Part shown: in pieces, positions 36,076-45,850 of the stretch | Position numbering within the stretch: the first letter of the stretch is position 1 | Layout: the number at the start of each line of letters is the position of its first letter | Source: Onthophagus taurus | Lineage: Eukaryota > Arthropoda > Insecta > Coleoptera > Scarabaeidae | NCBI RefSeq assembly: GCF_036711975.1 | Contig: NC_091971.1 | Coordinates: 30,077,501 to 30,141,500 of the forward strand | Reading direction: 5' to 3' | DNA length: 64,000 bases | Notes under the pieces: model-generated | The model's input: the letters and a program-made list of their open reading frames with translations, nothing else | Told to the model about the DNA's origin: nothing | The model's database searches: none | Program-made: the position numbers and the translations under genes

Positions 36076-36663
36076 ATGGGTGAAGGTGGGCTTTTAGAAA
36101 TAATCAACTTGAGCAATCCCATTTTTAAGGGATACATATTCTATTCCGCATTACTGATACTTAAAGTACTAGCTATGGCTATATTAACGGGTTTCCAACG
36201 GTTTAAGAATATGGTATAAAATATCATAAATAATTGATTTGTATTTCTATAAAATAGATTTTGATAGCATAATTTTTTTAGGTGTTTGTTAATCCAGAAG
36301 ATGCGGCAGTATTTAAATGTAAACCAAAAATAGATGCAAATGTTGAACGAGTAAGAAGGTTAGTAGTATTATTTTTATAATTAAATTAAGTAAAATGGCA
36401 TTTTTCATTTTAATTTTAGGGCTCATTTGAATGATTTAGAAAATATTCCAATTTTCTTCGTGGCTGGGTTTGGTTATATGTTAACCAACCCACCAGTTCG
36501 AACCGCTTTGATGCTATTCAAAATATTCACTATTGCTAGATTTCTCCATAGCTTGGTTTATGCAGTCGTTAAGGTGCCTCAACCAGCAAGAGGATTAGCT
36601 TGGGGTACCGGTTATTGTATCACTGGTTTTATGGCTGTGAAAACTCTTTTGCATTTCCTATAA
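36076..36663 (+). CDS. Microsomal glutathione S-transferase 1-like protein (MAPEG family), three exons
   Basis: Exons 36076-36213, 36282-36358 and 36420-36663 join in frame to give about 152 residues, the usual MGST1 length. Both introns have GT...AG ends. The protein is a four-helix membrane enzyme of endoplasmic reticulum and mitochondrial outer membrane that conjugates glutathione to lipophilic toxins and reduces lipid hydroperoxides. Diagnostic blocks are NPIFKGYIFYSALLILKVLAM (helix 1), the exon 2 loop VFVNPEDAAVFKCKP, VERVRRAHLNDLENIP (the MAPEG signature, with the glutathione-binding Arg/Asn/Glu region) and a terminal helix ending MAVKTLLHFL. No lesion is seen. A second first exon lies 454 bases upstream. 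An ATTAAA-type signal near 36780 may end the transcript. Confidence 0.9.
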
Positions 36664-36890
36664 AAAAATATTTTTATACGATGTTTTTGTAATGTTTGTA
36701 TATGGATTTTTAAATATAGAATGAACATAATGTAAAATATAATCATTGTTCTAATTATTTAATTTTACTTGACAATTGAAATTAAAGTTCTGCATATGAT
36801 TTTATTTACGAGGATTCGTTTATTGTTATAACGATAATTTCGCAGGGAAATAACACATTCCTCATTGATTAATTATGTTTACTCAAACAT

Positions 36891-36939
36891 GATTTAATCG
36901 ACGTTTCGAGCTGTTATAAGTCCATCATCAGGATTTAAT
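36891..36939 (-). ncRNA. Hammerhead-like motif, left arm
   Basis: Minus strand: stem I ATTAAATC with GATTAAAT (7 of 8 pairs), core CTGATGA plus an extra T, stem II GGACT/AGCTC with one mismatch, GAAA, stem III AC/GT and a C at the cleavage site (GUC triplet, the most common natural one). Confidence 0.65.
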
Positions 36940-37109
36940 ATAAATCACCTGAAGGTTTGTCGTAAGAGCTATTTTAGACCACAAGTGAGCAGTTGAGAAC
37001 CGCATTGATACTAGAATAATCTTTATGAAAATAAAAACTAAAATAATGATAGATGTCAATTATCAACTCTCCCACTATTTTTCAATAATGATTTGTAATT
37101 GTAATTCAT

Positions 37110-37157
37110 ATTAAATCCTGATGATGGGCTTATAACAGCTCGAAACGTCGATTAAAT
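37110..37157 (+). ncRNA. Hammerhead-like motif, right arm
   Basis: Plus strand: same layout as the left arm, with a fully paired stem II GGGCT/AGCTC (one G-U), GAAA, stem III AC/GT and a GUC cleavage triplet. The substitution A to G relative to the left arm restores a base pair. Confidence 0.7.
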
Positions 37158-37329
37158 TATGTTTGAGTAAACATAATTAATCAATGAGGAATGTGTTATT
37201 TCCCTGCGAAATTATCCTTATAACATGAAATAAAAATTATAGGTGATATATTTAATTCGGCAAGAGAAGCTGTATTATTAATATATTGTTACAATATAAA
37301 TATACAGTATCTGCCAAATTGTAATCAAA

Positions 37330-38430
37330 TTCTTTTTTTGGATCCATTGCACCTACTTTTCTGAAATTTGGTCATACAGTATGTTCACTTATGTTACCTC
37401 CGGTCCACGCGAAATAAACCACAAAATCGTTATTGGCCTTTTCTTGTGTAATGGTATTCCGGTATTCTGCTATTATTATATAATGGTTTTCCATATTACT
37501 TGAGAAATTCGGTATATCAAAGTAATACTTTTGTTCCCAGTGCGTTTTAGCATTTCCATTACTATATTATCCGAGCCTGGTAATTTTCAGTCCCTTACTT
37601 TTTGAAAAGCCGTTTTCAGAAATCGTGGTTCATATTCTCGAACGTCGTGCGTTAGATTCTTCTGTGGGTCAACCTCTTCCGCGGCCATGAGATTCTTGCA
37701 ATACCGACTACTCTATTAATTTCTCTGTTAATGGTTTTGCTCAGTATTCATTTCCATATTCTCAAAGTTCATCAGAGTTCATTCAGTTGATTCTTTCTCT
37801 CGATATTTTATCAAGGTTATATTTAAGTGCACATTGAAAAGCCGTATTTTTACCATTATACCTCTGTAGTTCGCTCTGTACTTTGAGACAGATTTCTGCC
37901 ACAAAAGGTCTTTACGTCTCTAATAGAACTTTTCCATCTACTTTTCATAAGAACGTAATTGATTGCGTGTACGTCCATAAAGCGACCTCCAAGTATACAT
38001 TCTCCTAATATAATGTTAATAATAATATCCTAATATGACATAAGAATTAGATATGTATAGTTCATTCGTCGCGCAGAATTCGATAAACATTTGACCACTT
38101 TTATTCCTTTGTTCTATGCCATATTTTCCTACTACTGTGCATAGATGTGTATCGATGTCGTCTAAAATAATTAAAAGTTCTTTGTTAGGCATTTCGGTTC
38201 ATTATTTTGGGAGCATCGTTGATAGTTTCGTATCCCAGCACAGATTATTTATAGTTCTTGTGTATAAGAAAGACCATACCGTTAATGTTGTGGTTTTCGT
38301 TAACCGAACATGTAAAAATGTTTCTGTTTTCAGATGTGTAGTGTACACTGTTTTTTCAACGAGTTTCAGTTATACCAGTGAAGGAGCTATTTGTAAGAAC
38401 TTTTTCAATAATGGCGAGTGTGCAAGTTTT
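37330..38430 (-). mobile_element. RTE-like LINE endonuclease fragment
   Basis: Minus-strand reading gives, in order, GMVFLIHKNYK with SVLGYETIND (38300-38210), DIDTHLCTVVGKYGIEQRN and GQMFIEFCATNELYI (38150-38040), MYTWRSLYGRTRNQ (near 37990), and SRWKSSIRDVKTFCGRN (near 37930). These follow the apurinic-type endonuclease of RTE/BovB elements, including the final SPDGxxxNQIDHI region in decayed form. The RT is missing. Frames shift often. Confidence 0.65.
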
Positions 38431-38639
38431 GTTCAAACTCAAAAAGCCGAACTAACAATATCAAAAACTCTGCAGCTCTACATTGGGTGCCGCAGAAACC
38501 ACGCTGTGATGTTCCACCGGATTATTGGTTTATTCTAGTGCATAACACTGGTATGGATAAACAGTTCATGTACTCAGAAAATCAATACACAACTGAACTC
38601 GACTATGGGAACTATATCAGAATGTCTTAAATCCACTCC

Positions 38640-39090
38640 CCTTCGCTGGTTCCCAACGCGCCGCCAAACCTGCTAAGAAAGAATGCTCTCCTAAAAGAGT
38701 TCAAGAAAATAACTCACAACCCACTGCTGCCGATTCATGATGAACCTCATCTTGATATGAATCGCCTCGGATCCCGACTACAACATCAGTTCTGAGTGGG
38801 AAAATCGCCAAAGTATATCCTCCTCAACCAATAACCAATAAGATTTGGACTTCCCCGCCCACTATGTAAGGGCCTCAACAGAGTACGTACGGGACATGGA
38901 GTGTCTAGTGATAGTCTCCATGAATCACCGTCTCGGTGTGATTGCGGAGCTTCAAAACAATCTATCCAGCACAGTGTTTGGTAATGCCCTATTAGATCTT
39001 ATCTGAACGTTGTGACAGACTTCTTTGATGTTAAACTCGCAACTCTCGAATGGCTAGTCGAATTGGATATAACATTTTAGATTTTGGTTG
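38640..39090 (+). mobile_element. LINE ORF2 C-terminus with CDCG...H...C motif
   Basis: Forward frames give GLPRPLCKGLNRVRTGHG, RCDCGASKQSIQH and CPIRSYLNVVTDFFDVKLATL, the C-terminal zinc-knuckle-like domain found at the end of several insect LINEs (Jockey/I-type). The segment upstream is decayed. A shorter scrap of the same family is at 11838-11945. Confidence 0.65.
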
Positions 39091-39342
39091 TACTGCAACG
39101 GTTTGTGTTTCCTTTTTAATTATATTAGCGTCATGTATTATCATCTCTTATTTTCGTTTAGCAATCTTATCAATTCCTGTAAGGTCAATTGTTTTCGCTA
39201 TGGGTTGGGTTATCCGCTCTTGTGTAGTCTTCACGCTTGATCTTCCTCTTTTGTTAATTAAATTATCCATTAGCAAGCTTTGTTTAAGTCAATTTAAATA
39301 AAAACAAATTTTTCCTCTTTCTTGCTTTTTTTATTTTATTGT

Positions 39343-39388
39343 ATTTCTACATCGATTTCGAGGAAACAATCCTCATCTTCAGTAGAAT
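39343..39388 (-). ncRNA. Hammerhead-like motif at the 3' end of the third Penelope-like element, probably inactive
   Basis: Minus strand: stem I TTCTA/TAGAA, core CTGAAGA plus an extra T, stem II GAGGA/TCCTC with a 5-nt loop, GAAA, and loopless stem III ATC/GAT. The nucleotide at the cleavage position is G, which natural hammerheads do not cleave, so this copy has probably lost activity. Confidence 0.6.
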
Positions 39389-39840
39389 CTTACATAAAAT
39401 TTAAACATTATGATATAAAATCAAAACTTATAAAGTTTACTTACTGTCAATTAAGTTGAAAAAATATTAAACATTAAATCTAACACATCATCCAAAGTAA
39501 AACTTCAACAATTTTAATCTAAACTTGAAACATTTTCTTTTTATATAATTGAATAAATACAATAGACCATAAAAAAATCAAAAACCAAAAATCAATACAA
39601 AACAAATCACGCGTTTACAGTTGACAAGATAAACGAAAAGTGACTGAAGGTCAAAAGGTACAAGCAAGAAAGAAACTGGTATTTATCCTGAATAACACTA
39701 TCTATATTTAAATTTAAAATCCTTCAATAAAGCAAAAATAGGGTCTGTATTCATTTGTATTTGATCATTTAATAAATTATAATTTTGATTATGTTTATAT
39801 ATAAAAACACAAACTTAATTTTTCACTTAAACGTCTCAGG

Positions 39841-40676
39841 TTGTATACGCAGCCGGTCAAGTTCCTGGGGGTTTATCTTGACTCTGGTTTAACGTGGAAG
39901 GCCCACATTGACCAATTGACGAAAAAACTGAATACCATTGTATTTGTCATTCGGAGACTGAGAGACCTTGTCCCGTTCAATGTTGTAATGAACACATATT
40001 ACGGCTATTTCTTCAGCCACGTATCGTACGCGTTAATTTGTTGGGGTCACTCCGCCCATGCGGATCGTGTTTTTGGTGTGCAGCGAAGATGTGTTAGAGT
40101 TATGGCCGGTCTATGTTTTCGGGACTGTTGTAGAGCCAATTTCATTGATTATAAGATACTAACTTTCCCTTCGCTTTATATTCTCCATTGTCTCTTATAT
40201 ATCAAGGGTAATATCTCCAAATTTAAAACTCTTAATAGTTATCATAATTACCACACAAGGGCAGGTGATACCTTAATTACGGACTATTCTCGGACGGCAA
40301 GGGCCAGGGATGGCGTCAATTATTTTGGCATAAAATTTTACAATGTCCTTCCGAAACACATAAGATTGTTAGAGAGTAACAATTCCAAACACAAAATAAA
40401 AAATTATTTAGTGGCGAAGGCCTTTTATACTGTTGAGGAGTTTTTGACCAATGATTTTGATGACTTGCTATGACCAGTGTGTCGCCTCCCAGAAGCCTTT
40501 TTCTCTCTTTTTTGTTTGTTCTTTTGCTTACCTGTTGTTACTGATTACTACGTTTAGTGTACTTACTATTATTGAAAATTGCATTTTTGCGTTTATTGTA
40601 TTCTTTTCTTTTATGACCTGTGAAAATCACTTTGATGCTATCACCAATAAAGTATTATTATTATTATTATTATTAT
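39841..40676 (+). mobile_element. CR1/Jockey-type LINE 3' fragment inserted in the Penelope-like element
   Basis: A single open frame of 210 codons (39841-40473) covers the RT thumb and C-terminus: VKFLGVYLDSGLTWKAHIDQL, WGHSAHADRVFGVQRRCVRVM and GINYFGIKFYN-like blocks. It has no stop, so the insertion is fairly young. The 3' UTR ends with AATAAAGTATT followed by (ATT)n at 40653-40676. It is 5'-truncated, as is common for LINEs. I could not find a target-site duplication. Confidence 0.8.
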
Positions 40677-41629
40677 ACTTTAAAATTTCAAGCAAATCCA
40701 ATTCTTGACCTTTATTACATTTGTGTATTAATTTAGTTTCTTTTGTATTTAATTTTATGTCCTGTTTCCATTTTATGTTTATAAACATTAGAATTATTTT
40801 TAATTTCATGTTCTCTGATACGTGTTTCCAATCTCCTTCTTGTCTGTCCTATGTAAATGCTATTACAATTATTACATTCTATCAAATATACGCCACATTC
40901 TTTTTTTATATCTATTTCTTTTTTATTGTTATAATTTGATAATAATTTAAAAATTGTGTTATTATTAGAATATGCCAAAGAGATATCATATCTGGAGAAT
41001 AGGTGTTGCATAGTTGAAGTATATTGATTGTAGATTATAGGTTTATATGTCAAATTTGAGTTTTTTACCCTAGTATTTAACGGATCTTTTTGTTTTATAA
41101 TCCTACAAAATAGTCTATCTATAGAACTTTTTGGAAAACCATTATTGTTAGCCAATTTATATATGAAATCTTTTTCGTTTTTTAAAGTTTCTTTGTCAAG
41201 TGGATAATCTAATAATTCTGTTGATTAAAAATCTAAAATTTGCAAATTTCTAATTGTGTGGGTGGTAGTATGAATTGTAGGGGATAGTAGTTAAAGAATT
41301 TGTAGGTTTCCTGAAAATACTGTATTTAATTTTGTTTTCTATTGTTTTAGTTAAAGTAAGGTTCAAAAAATCTAATGAATTGTCCTTTTCTATTTCCATG
41401 GTAAATTTTAATTTTTCATGTATGTTGTTTAGATACTTTAAAAATTGTTCCAATTGTGAAATGTCTCCCTTCCAAATGCAAAACACGTCATCTACATATC
41501 TACACCAAAATTTAATGTTTTCTTCAAATACATCGTTATAATTAAGAATCATATTTTTCTCAATAAAATCTAGATATATGTCTGAGATTAATCCTGATAA
41601 GGGCATGCCTTGTGTATGCCCTTATTATA

Positions 41630-42050
41630 CTTTGTGTCCAAGTTTTGGTGTTGGACATATGCATTTGATAGCATAGAAGATCGTACGCGTGGTTTGGAAT
41701 TATTTAAAGAAGTTTCACTTTGGATTTGTATCTCTCGCTCAAATTTTTGGAGGAATCTCGTTGGAAATTTTTCTCGTTCCGGATATTTCCGGATTTTCGG
41801 GGCGCGTGGCGTTCTCTATTAGAGCTGGTTGTTAACAAATTAAATATTCTATACAAAACAAGAAAAAAAAATAAAATACTAAATTTACCAATAAATTATA
41901 ATTAGTACGAAATGGCGAAGTTCAGTGCCGAGACACTGCTCAACTTAACCTTAAATTCCATTATAATAATATTCCAAAACGTTCAGCAACAAGCGAACAA
42001 ACTAGATAAATAAAGAAATACCTCTGCCAATACAGACAGAAACGAAAAAA
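41630..42050. other. No gene seen
   Basis: AT-rich sequence between the third Penelope-like element and the CR1-like LINE, probably including the LINE's 3' UTR on the minus strand (from about 42060 down to 41860). Confidence 0.35.
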
Positions 42051-42059
42051 GATATAAAA

Positions 42060-45000
42060 AAAAGAAAACTAATAATTAATGAATGCCACCTTCGCCTTCC
42101 ATTTAAATAGTTAGGATGGCCGTCTGTTGATCAAGTAAGCAACCAAACACTCGCTTTTTAAATGAGGAGACGCTTGCAAGCAGTTTCGTTTCAGTGGGTA
42201 AATCATTGTACATCTTTACAATCTGATAATTCAAGCTCCGTTTAAATAACTCCGTATTGTGGCTGGGAGGTGACAGAGTCCCCCTGAATCTCAAATTCAA
42301 GTTATGAATGTCAGTGCGATATTGAATTTTTTGGCATAAATATTGAGGCTTTTCTCTCTGAATTATGTTGTAATAAAACACACAACAATGCAGCTGCCTC
42401 CTACGGACCATATTAAGCCATTTTACCTCTATCAACTTATGTGACATTCTGTCATACTTCCTAATTCCGAAAATAAATCGCAGAGAGACGTTCTGAGCCC
42501 TCTGTATGCGCTGCTCATCGACCCTAAGTAAAGACGGCCCATACACCACATCTCCAAAATTAAATTTTGATAAAATCAGCGCATTACAAAGTAGAGTCTT
42601 AGTGTTGACAGTGAGAAGATGGCGCGAGGGGTACAGAGTTTTTAGTTTACTAAACGCACCCTGAAGCATACTTGACACGTGACTCCGGAATCTCAAATCC
42701 GAATCCATCACCAACCCTAAATTACGTGCTTCAGATAAAATGGGGAGCGGTGATCCGTTGACCGTTACCCTGACATCTCCGCCATAACGCAAAATATTCG
42801 CTTTTCGACCTAATATCATGACTTTTGATTTATTTGAATTGATTACTAAACTGTGATGGTTGGCGACAGACACCAGATCCGACAATTCTATATTCAATAA
42901 ATTCAGATAACGTTGTTGTTCTTGAGGTTTATATGATATATACACTTAAGTATCGTCGTCTGCGTAAAAATGAACTTTGCAGTACTTAAAAATATTACTT
43001 AAAGGTGCTGTGTAAATTGAGAACAAGGTTGGAGAGAGCACAGAACCTTGCGCCACACCCGACATAAGAAGGTGTCACGCCTTTCACAAAAAAAAAATAA
43101 AAATACACAAGCCAAAATGGTAAATAATTTCCCAGATTCACAACGTAGGTCCTCGTTCAGCTCAGTGAAGACGGGGTGGGTATTTTTCAGGCGCCACACA
43201 GTTTCCTCCTACGCTGTACACGAACTGTGACGTGGGATATTAATAATAGGAAATTATAAACAATTACACAAGAACAAAGATAGAAGACATACAAAAGAAT
43301 AGAGTTGCATAAATTTATTAAACAAGAAAAAAAAATTGATAATAATCAAAAACGAAATGTATATGTATAAGTTTAAATAAAAAAAAAATGATTAAGCGCC
43401 AAAAATTTAACAATAAAATAAAAACAAAAAAAACTGAAAATAAAGATATTAGCAAAAAAAAATAAAATGAATTTAAATAAAAACAAATTAAAAACGCGAT
43501 TACGTTAATTAAACCCGATCGATCCCGTACGATTGAGCTCAAACTGAAATCGAATACCAAAAAAAATAACGAAGTAAAATAATACAAACGTGCTAATATT
43601 GTTTACTTGTACAAAGAAATTAATAAAAAAATGAGGCGCAGAAATAAGGTAAAAAAAAACTAATAACCGTAAGTAAAAAAAAATGATAAATGTAAGTACA
43701 ATAATAATAATTCCTTTTTTCCTTTTACAATCTCACCCTTCTTGTTTATTCTTTTCTTTTTTAGATGACTTAAAGATGGATCTGGTTTTCAGCGACAGCG
43801 ACGTAATCCGGAACCTTTTGTTGGAATCGGAATGTTATGCCTTGACGAAGAAGGATAGGAAAACTGCAATAACCATCTGGATTCCAGCCGGAAAGATTAT
43901 TATTTATTTTTTTCTTTTTAATAACTCCAATCAGATTCGATTAAGGATTTTCGACCAATTCCAAAATAAATGGATTTACTTCTCGTTAAGAGACACTCAA
44001 CCAGAGAAAAAGCCTAAGTTAAATTGATAAAAAAAATATAAGGAACACACGAATTTGATAAATAATATAAAGAATTACCAGGGATGGTAAAAGGAGAGTA
44101 AAAAAAATGGTACCTACCTCAGGTGGTCGAGGCCTTAACCAGTAATCAGATTTTTGTGAAACACAAAATATCCGGAAATATCCGAAGAAATTGAGGCAAT
44201 CGAAATAAATCGATACCAAAATTATTATTGGATGATAAGATAAATCCCGATGAAACGGAAAGGTAATTCGACCACGTAATAAAACTTCAAAAAGAAATGG
44301 CGAATCTCAAAACCAAAATTCTTAACATCCGACGTGGATACACGCTGGTTACCAAAGAGGACCGGAAAACTCTCGAAGATATTCGTATCACCCCCCACGC
44401 AACCATCCAAGAACACGCATTCTCTCTCACAAAAATCAAAACGTCACACTCACTTAACAAAAAAAAGGAAAAAGGAATAAAAGTTCCAGATATACGCCGC
44501 TGAAAAAAAAACAAATTAATAAACATAAATATATACATTTAAATTCCCGAAACTAATTAATGAACAACTAAAAATTAAATTAATAAAATAACCAAAACTT
44601 TATGCAACCCAATCTACACTGATAACAAATAAATCACATAAAAGGTAGAAATGAACACAAAAGAAAAATTAAATCAAGGAGAGACAAAAAAATGTAACAA
44701 AGGCGTACATTAAACTGATGGTTAGACAGCTGCACGTATTGTTGTCGACCACTCAAGAAATTTTCGAAGAACAAAACTGCTGACTTTTCCAGCTCATAGT
44801 GCTTTAAAATAGTTAGTAAGAGGTTGTGATTTACTGTATCAAACGCCTTCGTGTAATCCAATAAAACAAGTATAGTCATGTACCCTCTATCTGTTGCACC
44901 CATTATATCATCGATTACACACGTTAAAGCAGTCGTGCAACTGTCACCATGTCTAAATCCAGACTGAACCGAAGGCAGGATGTTATTAATTTCCAGGCGA

Positions 45001-45850
45001 TGCTGCAGTTGAAAATTAATAATTTTTTCCAAGATCTTTGACATTGCCGTTAGTATACTTATTGGGCGAAGGTCAGAAACTAGGATTAGGTTAGCAACTT
45101 TTGGAATCGGGCGCACGACCGCTAATTTCCACAAAGAAGGAAATACATTATTTTGAATGCAAAAATTAACAAGATGTGTGCCATAAGGCAGTAGAAATGG
45201 CATACAGTATTCTAATGTTTTAACCGATACTCCATCGGTACGAATTGCATTAGATTTAATTCATTTCAAAATCTTCAGAACATCGCTTTCAGAGACTGTA
45301 GAAAATCTGATTACAATACGTTCATTTACGTTGGAATACATATTATTATCTACTTTGGTATTAGTGCTGGGAAGCGAATCAATAAAGAAATCGTTAATAA
45401 TAGAAGCATCTTGAAAGTGGTTAGGAAGCGATCTATGTTTGGACTTAATTAATTTCGTGGATTTCAAAGTATGCCAGGTCTTAGCAACGTTACGCAAATC
45501 CAAAAAATGTTGTAAATATTTTTGTTTACAATTGCGATGCATGTGACGCGTGCAGATCCAATAGCACTAGTATATTTTCATTTAGAAATCTAACTTTTCC
45601 ATCTATAGTCTGAATCTCGTATGAAATTCGCCAAGGTAATGATTGTAAGTGCTCATAAAACATTAACTCGCTAAAACCAATGTAGTTCCGATATGTCTTG
45701 AAAAGGGGTACGACCCTCTCCTGTGGTGTATACAGCTCAACAAATACCAGAGAATCATCCGACAAATCATTATCCAACACCCCACTATCAGACACTAATT
45801 CATCGTTAGAGAACAGAATAACATCAAGCAAAGTGGCAGTTTTCGGGTTA
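42060..45850 (-). mobile_element. CR1-like LINE, endonuclease end to C-terminus, split by an A-rich insert
   Basis: Minus strand: endonuclease end TATLLDVILFSNDEL and LSDDSLVFVEL (from 45846), linker with LHASH, an R-H-C-x-Q-K-Y segment and DLRNVAKTWHTLKSTKLI (to 45261). RT follows with VFPSLWKLAVVRPIPKV, LVLLDYTKAFDTVNHNLL and GRQQYVQLSNHQFN (45203-44710). The frame is then cut by an insert (43073-44709) and resumes exactly with LLMSGVAQGSVLSPTLF and FYADDDT. The thumb runs 42945-42103 with IRKYDRMSHKL and QYRTDIHNLN, shared with the LINE at 19447-21727. One stop follows the catalytic pair and a frame change occurs near 45535. 5'-truncated. Confidence 0.85.
43073..44709. mobile_element. A-rich insert with TGT...ACA inverted ends inside the LINE, family unknown
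   Basis: The insert starts TGTCACGCCTTT and ends AAAGGCGTACA, a short imperfect inverted repeat with the TG...CA ends of LTRs. Its plus strand is very rich in A. Two plus-strand frames look real: 43765-44027, behind a good splice acceptor, with SDSDVIRNLLLESECYALTK; and about 44226-44503 with QKEMANLKTKIL and GYTLVTKEDRKTLEDI. Both contain TK(K/E)DRKT, so they may be repeats of one domain. I do not recognise the protein. A gag remnant of an LTR element is my best guess; a DNA transposon is possible. No target duplication is visible. Confidence 0.5.

Larger units (their letters stand above)
36825..37224. mobile_element. 400-bp inverted-repeat element with a hammerhead-like motif at each end
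   Basis: Arms of about 120 bp (36825-36945 and 37104-37224) are inverted copies, beginning GTTATAACGATAATTTCGC and GTTATAAGGATAATTTCGC, around an unrelated 158-bp centre. Each arm contains a hammerhead-like fold, left on the minus strand and right on the plus strand, both pointing outward. No protein is encoded. The arrangement resembles the outward-facing terminal motifs of the Penelope-like elements here, so I infer a non-autonomous relative. It sits 160 bases after the MGST1-like stop codon. Confidence 0.8.
39340..41606 (-). pseudogene. Third Penelope-like element, RT to GIY-YIG, split by a LINE
   Basis: Minus strand: RT from MPLSGLISDIYL (41606), RYVDDVFCIWKGD with both catalytic Asp, and the thumb to 41250; then FPKSSIDRLFCRII, and a GIY-YIG endonuclease with GVYLIECNNCNSIYIGQT, RRRLETRIREHE and YKHKMETGHK (41155-40733). 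After a frame change, LIHKCNKGQELDLLEILKY (near 40700) is interrupted by a plus-strand LINE (39841-40676), and the reading resumes with YKHNQNYNLLNDQ near 39795, ending near 39700. A hammerhead-like motif lies 300 bases further on. The 5' RT half is missing beyond 41606. Confidence 0.85.

Noticed and set aside
38116..38538. 140-codon plus-strand open frame
   Set aside because: It is the antisense of the RTE-like endonuclease, whose motifs are convincing on the minus strand.
40653..40676. ATT microsatellite considered as an independent repeat
   Set aside because: It is the 3' tail of the inserted LINE; the same holds for the AAT run near 19450 and the ATT run near 17160.
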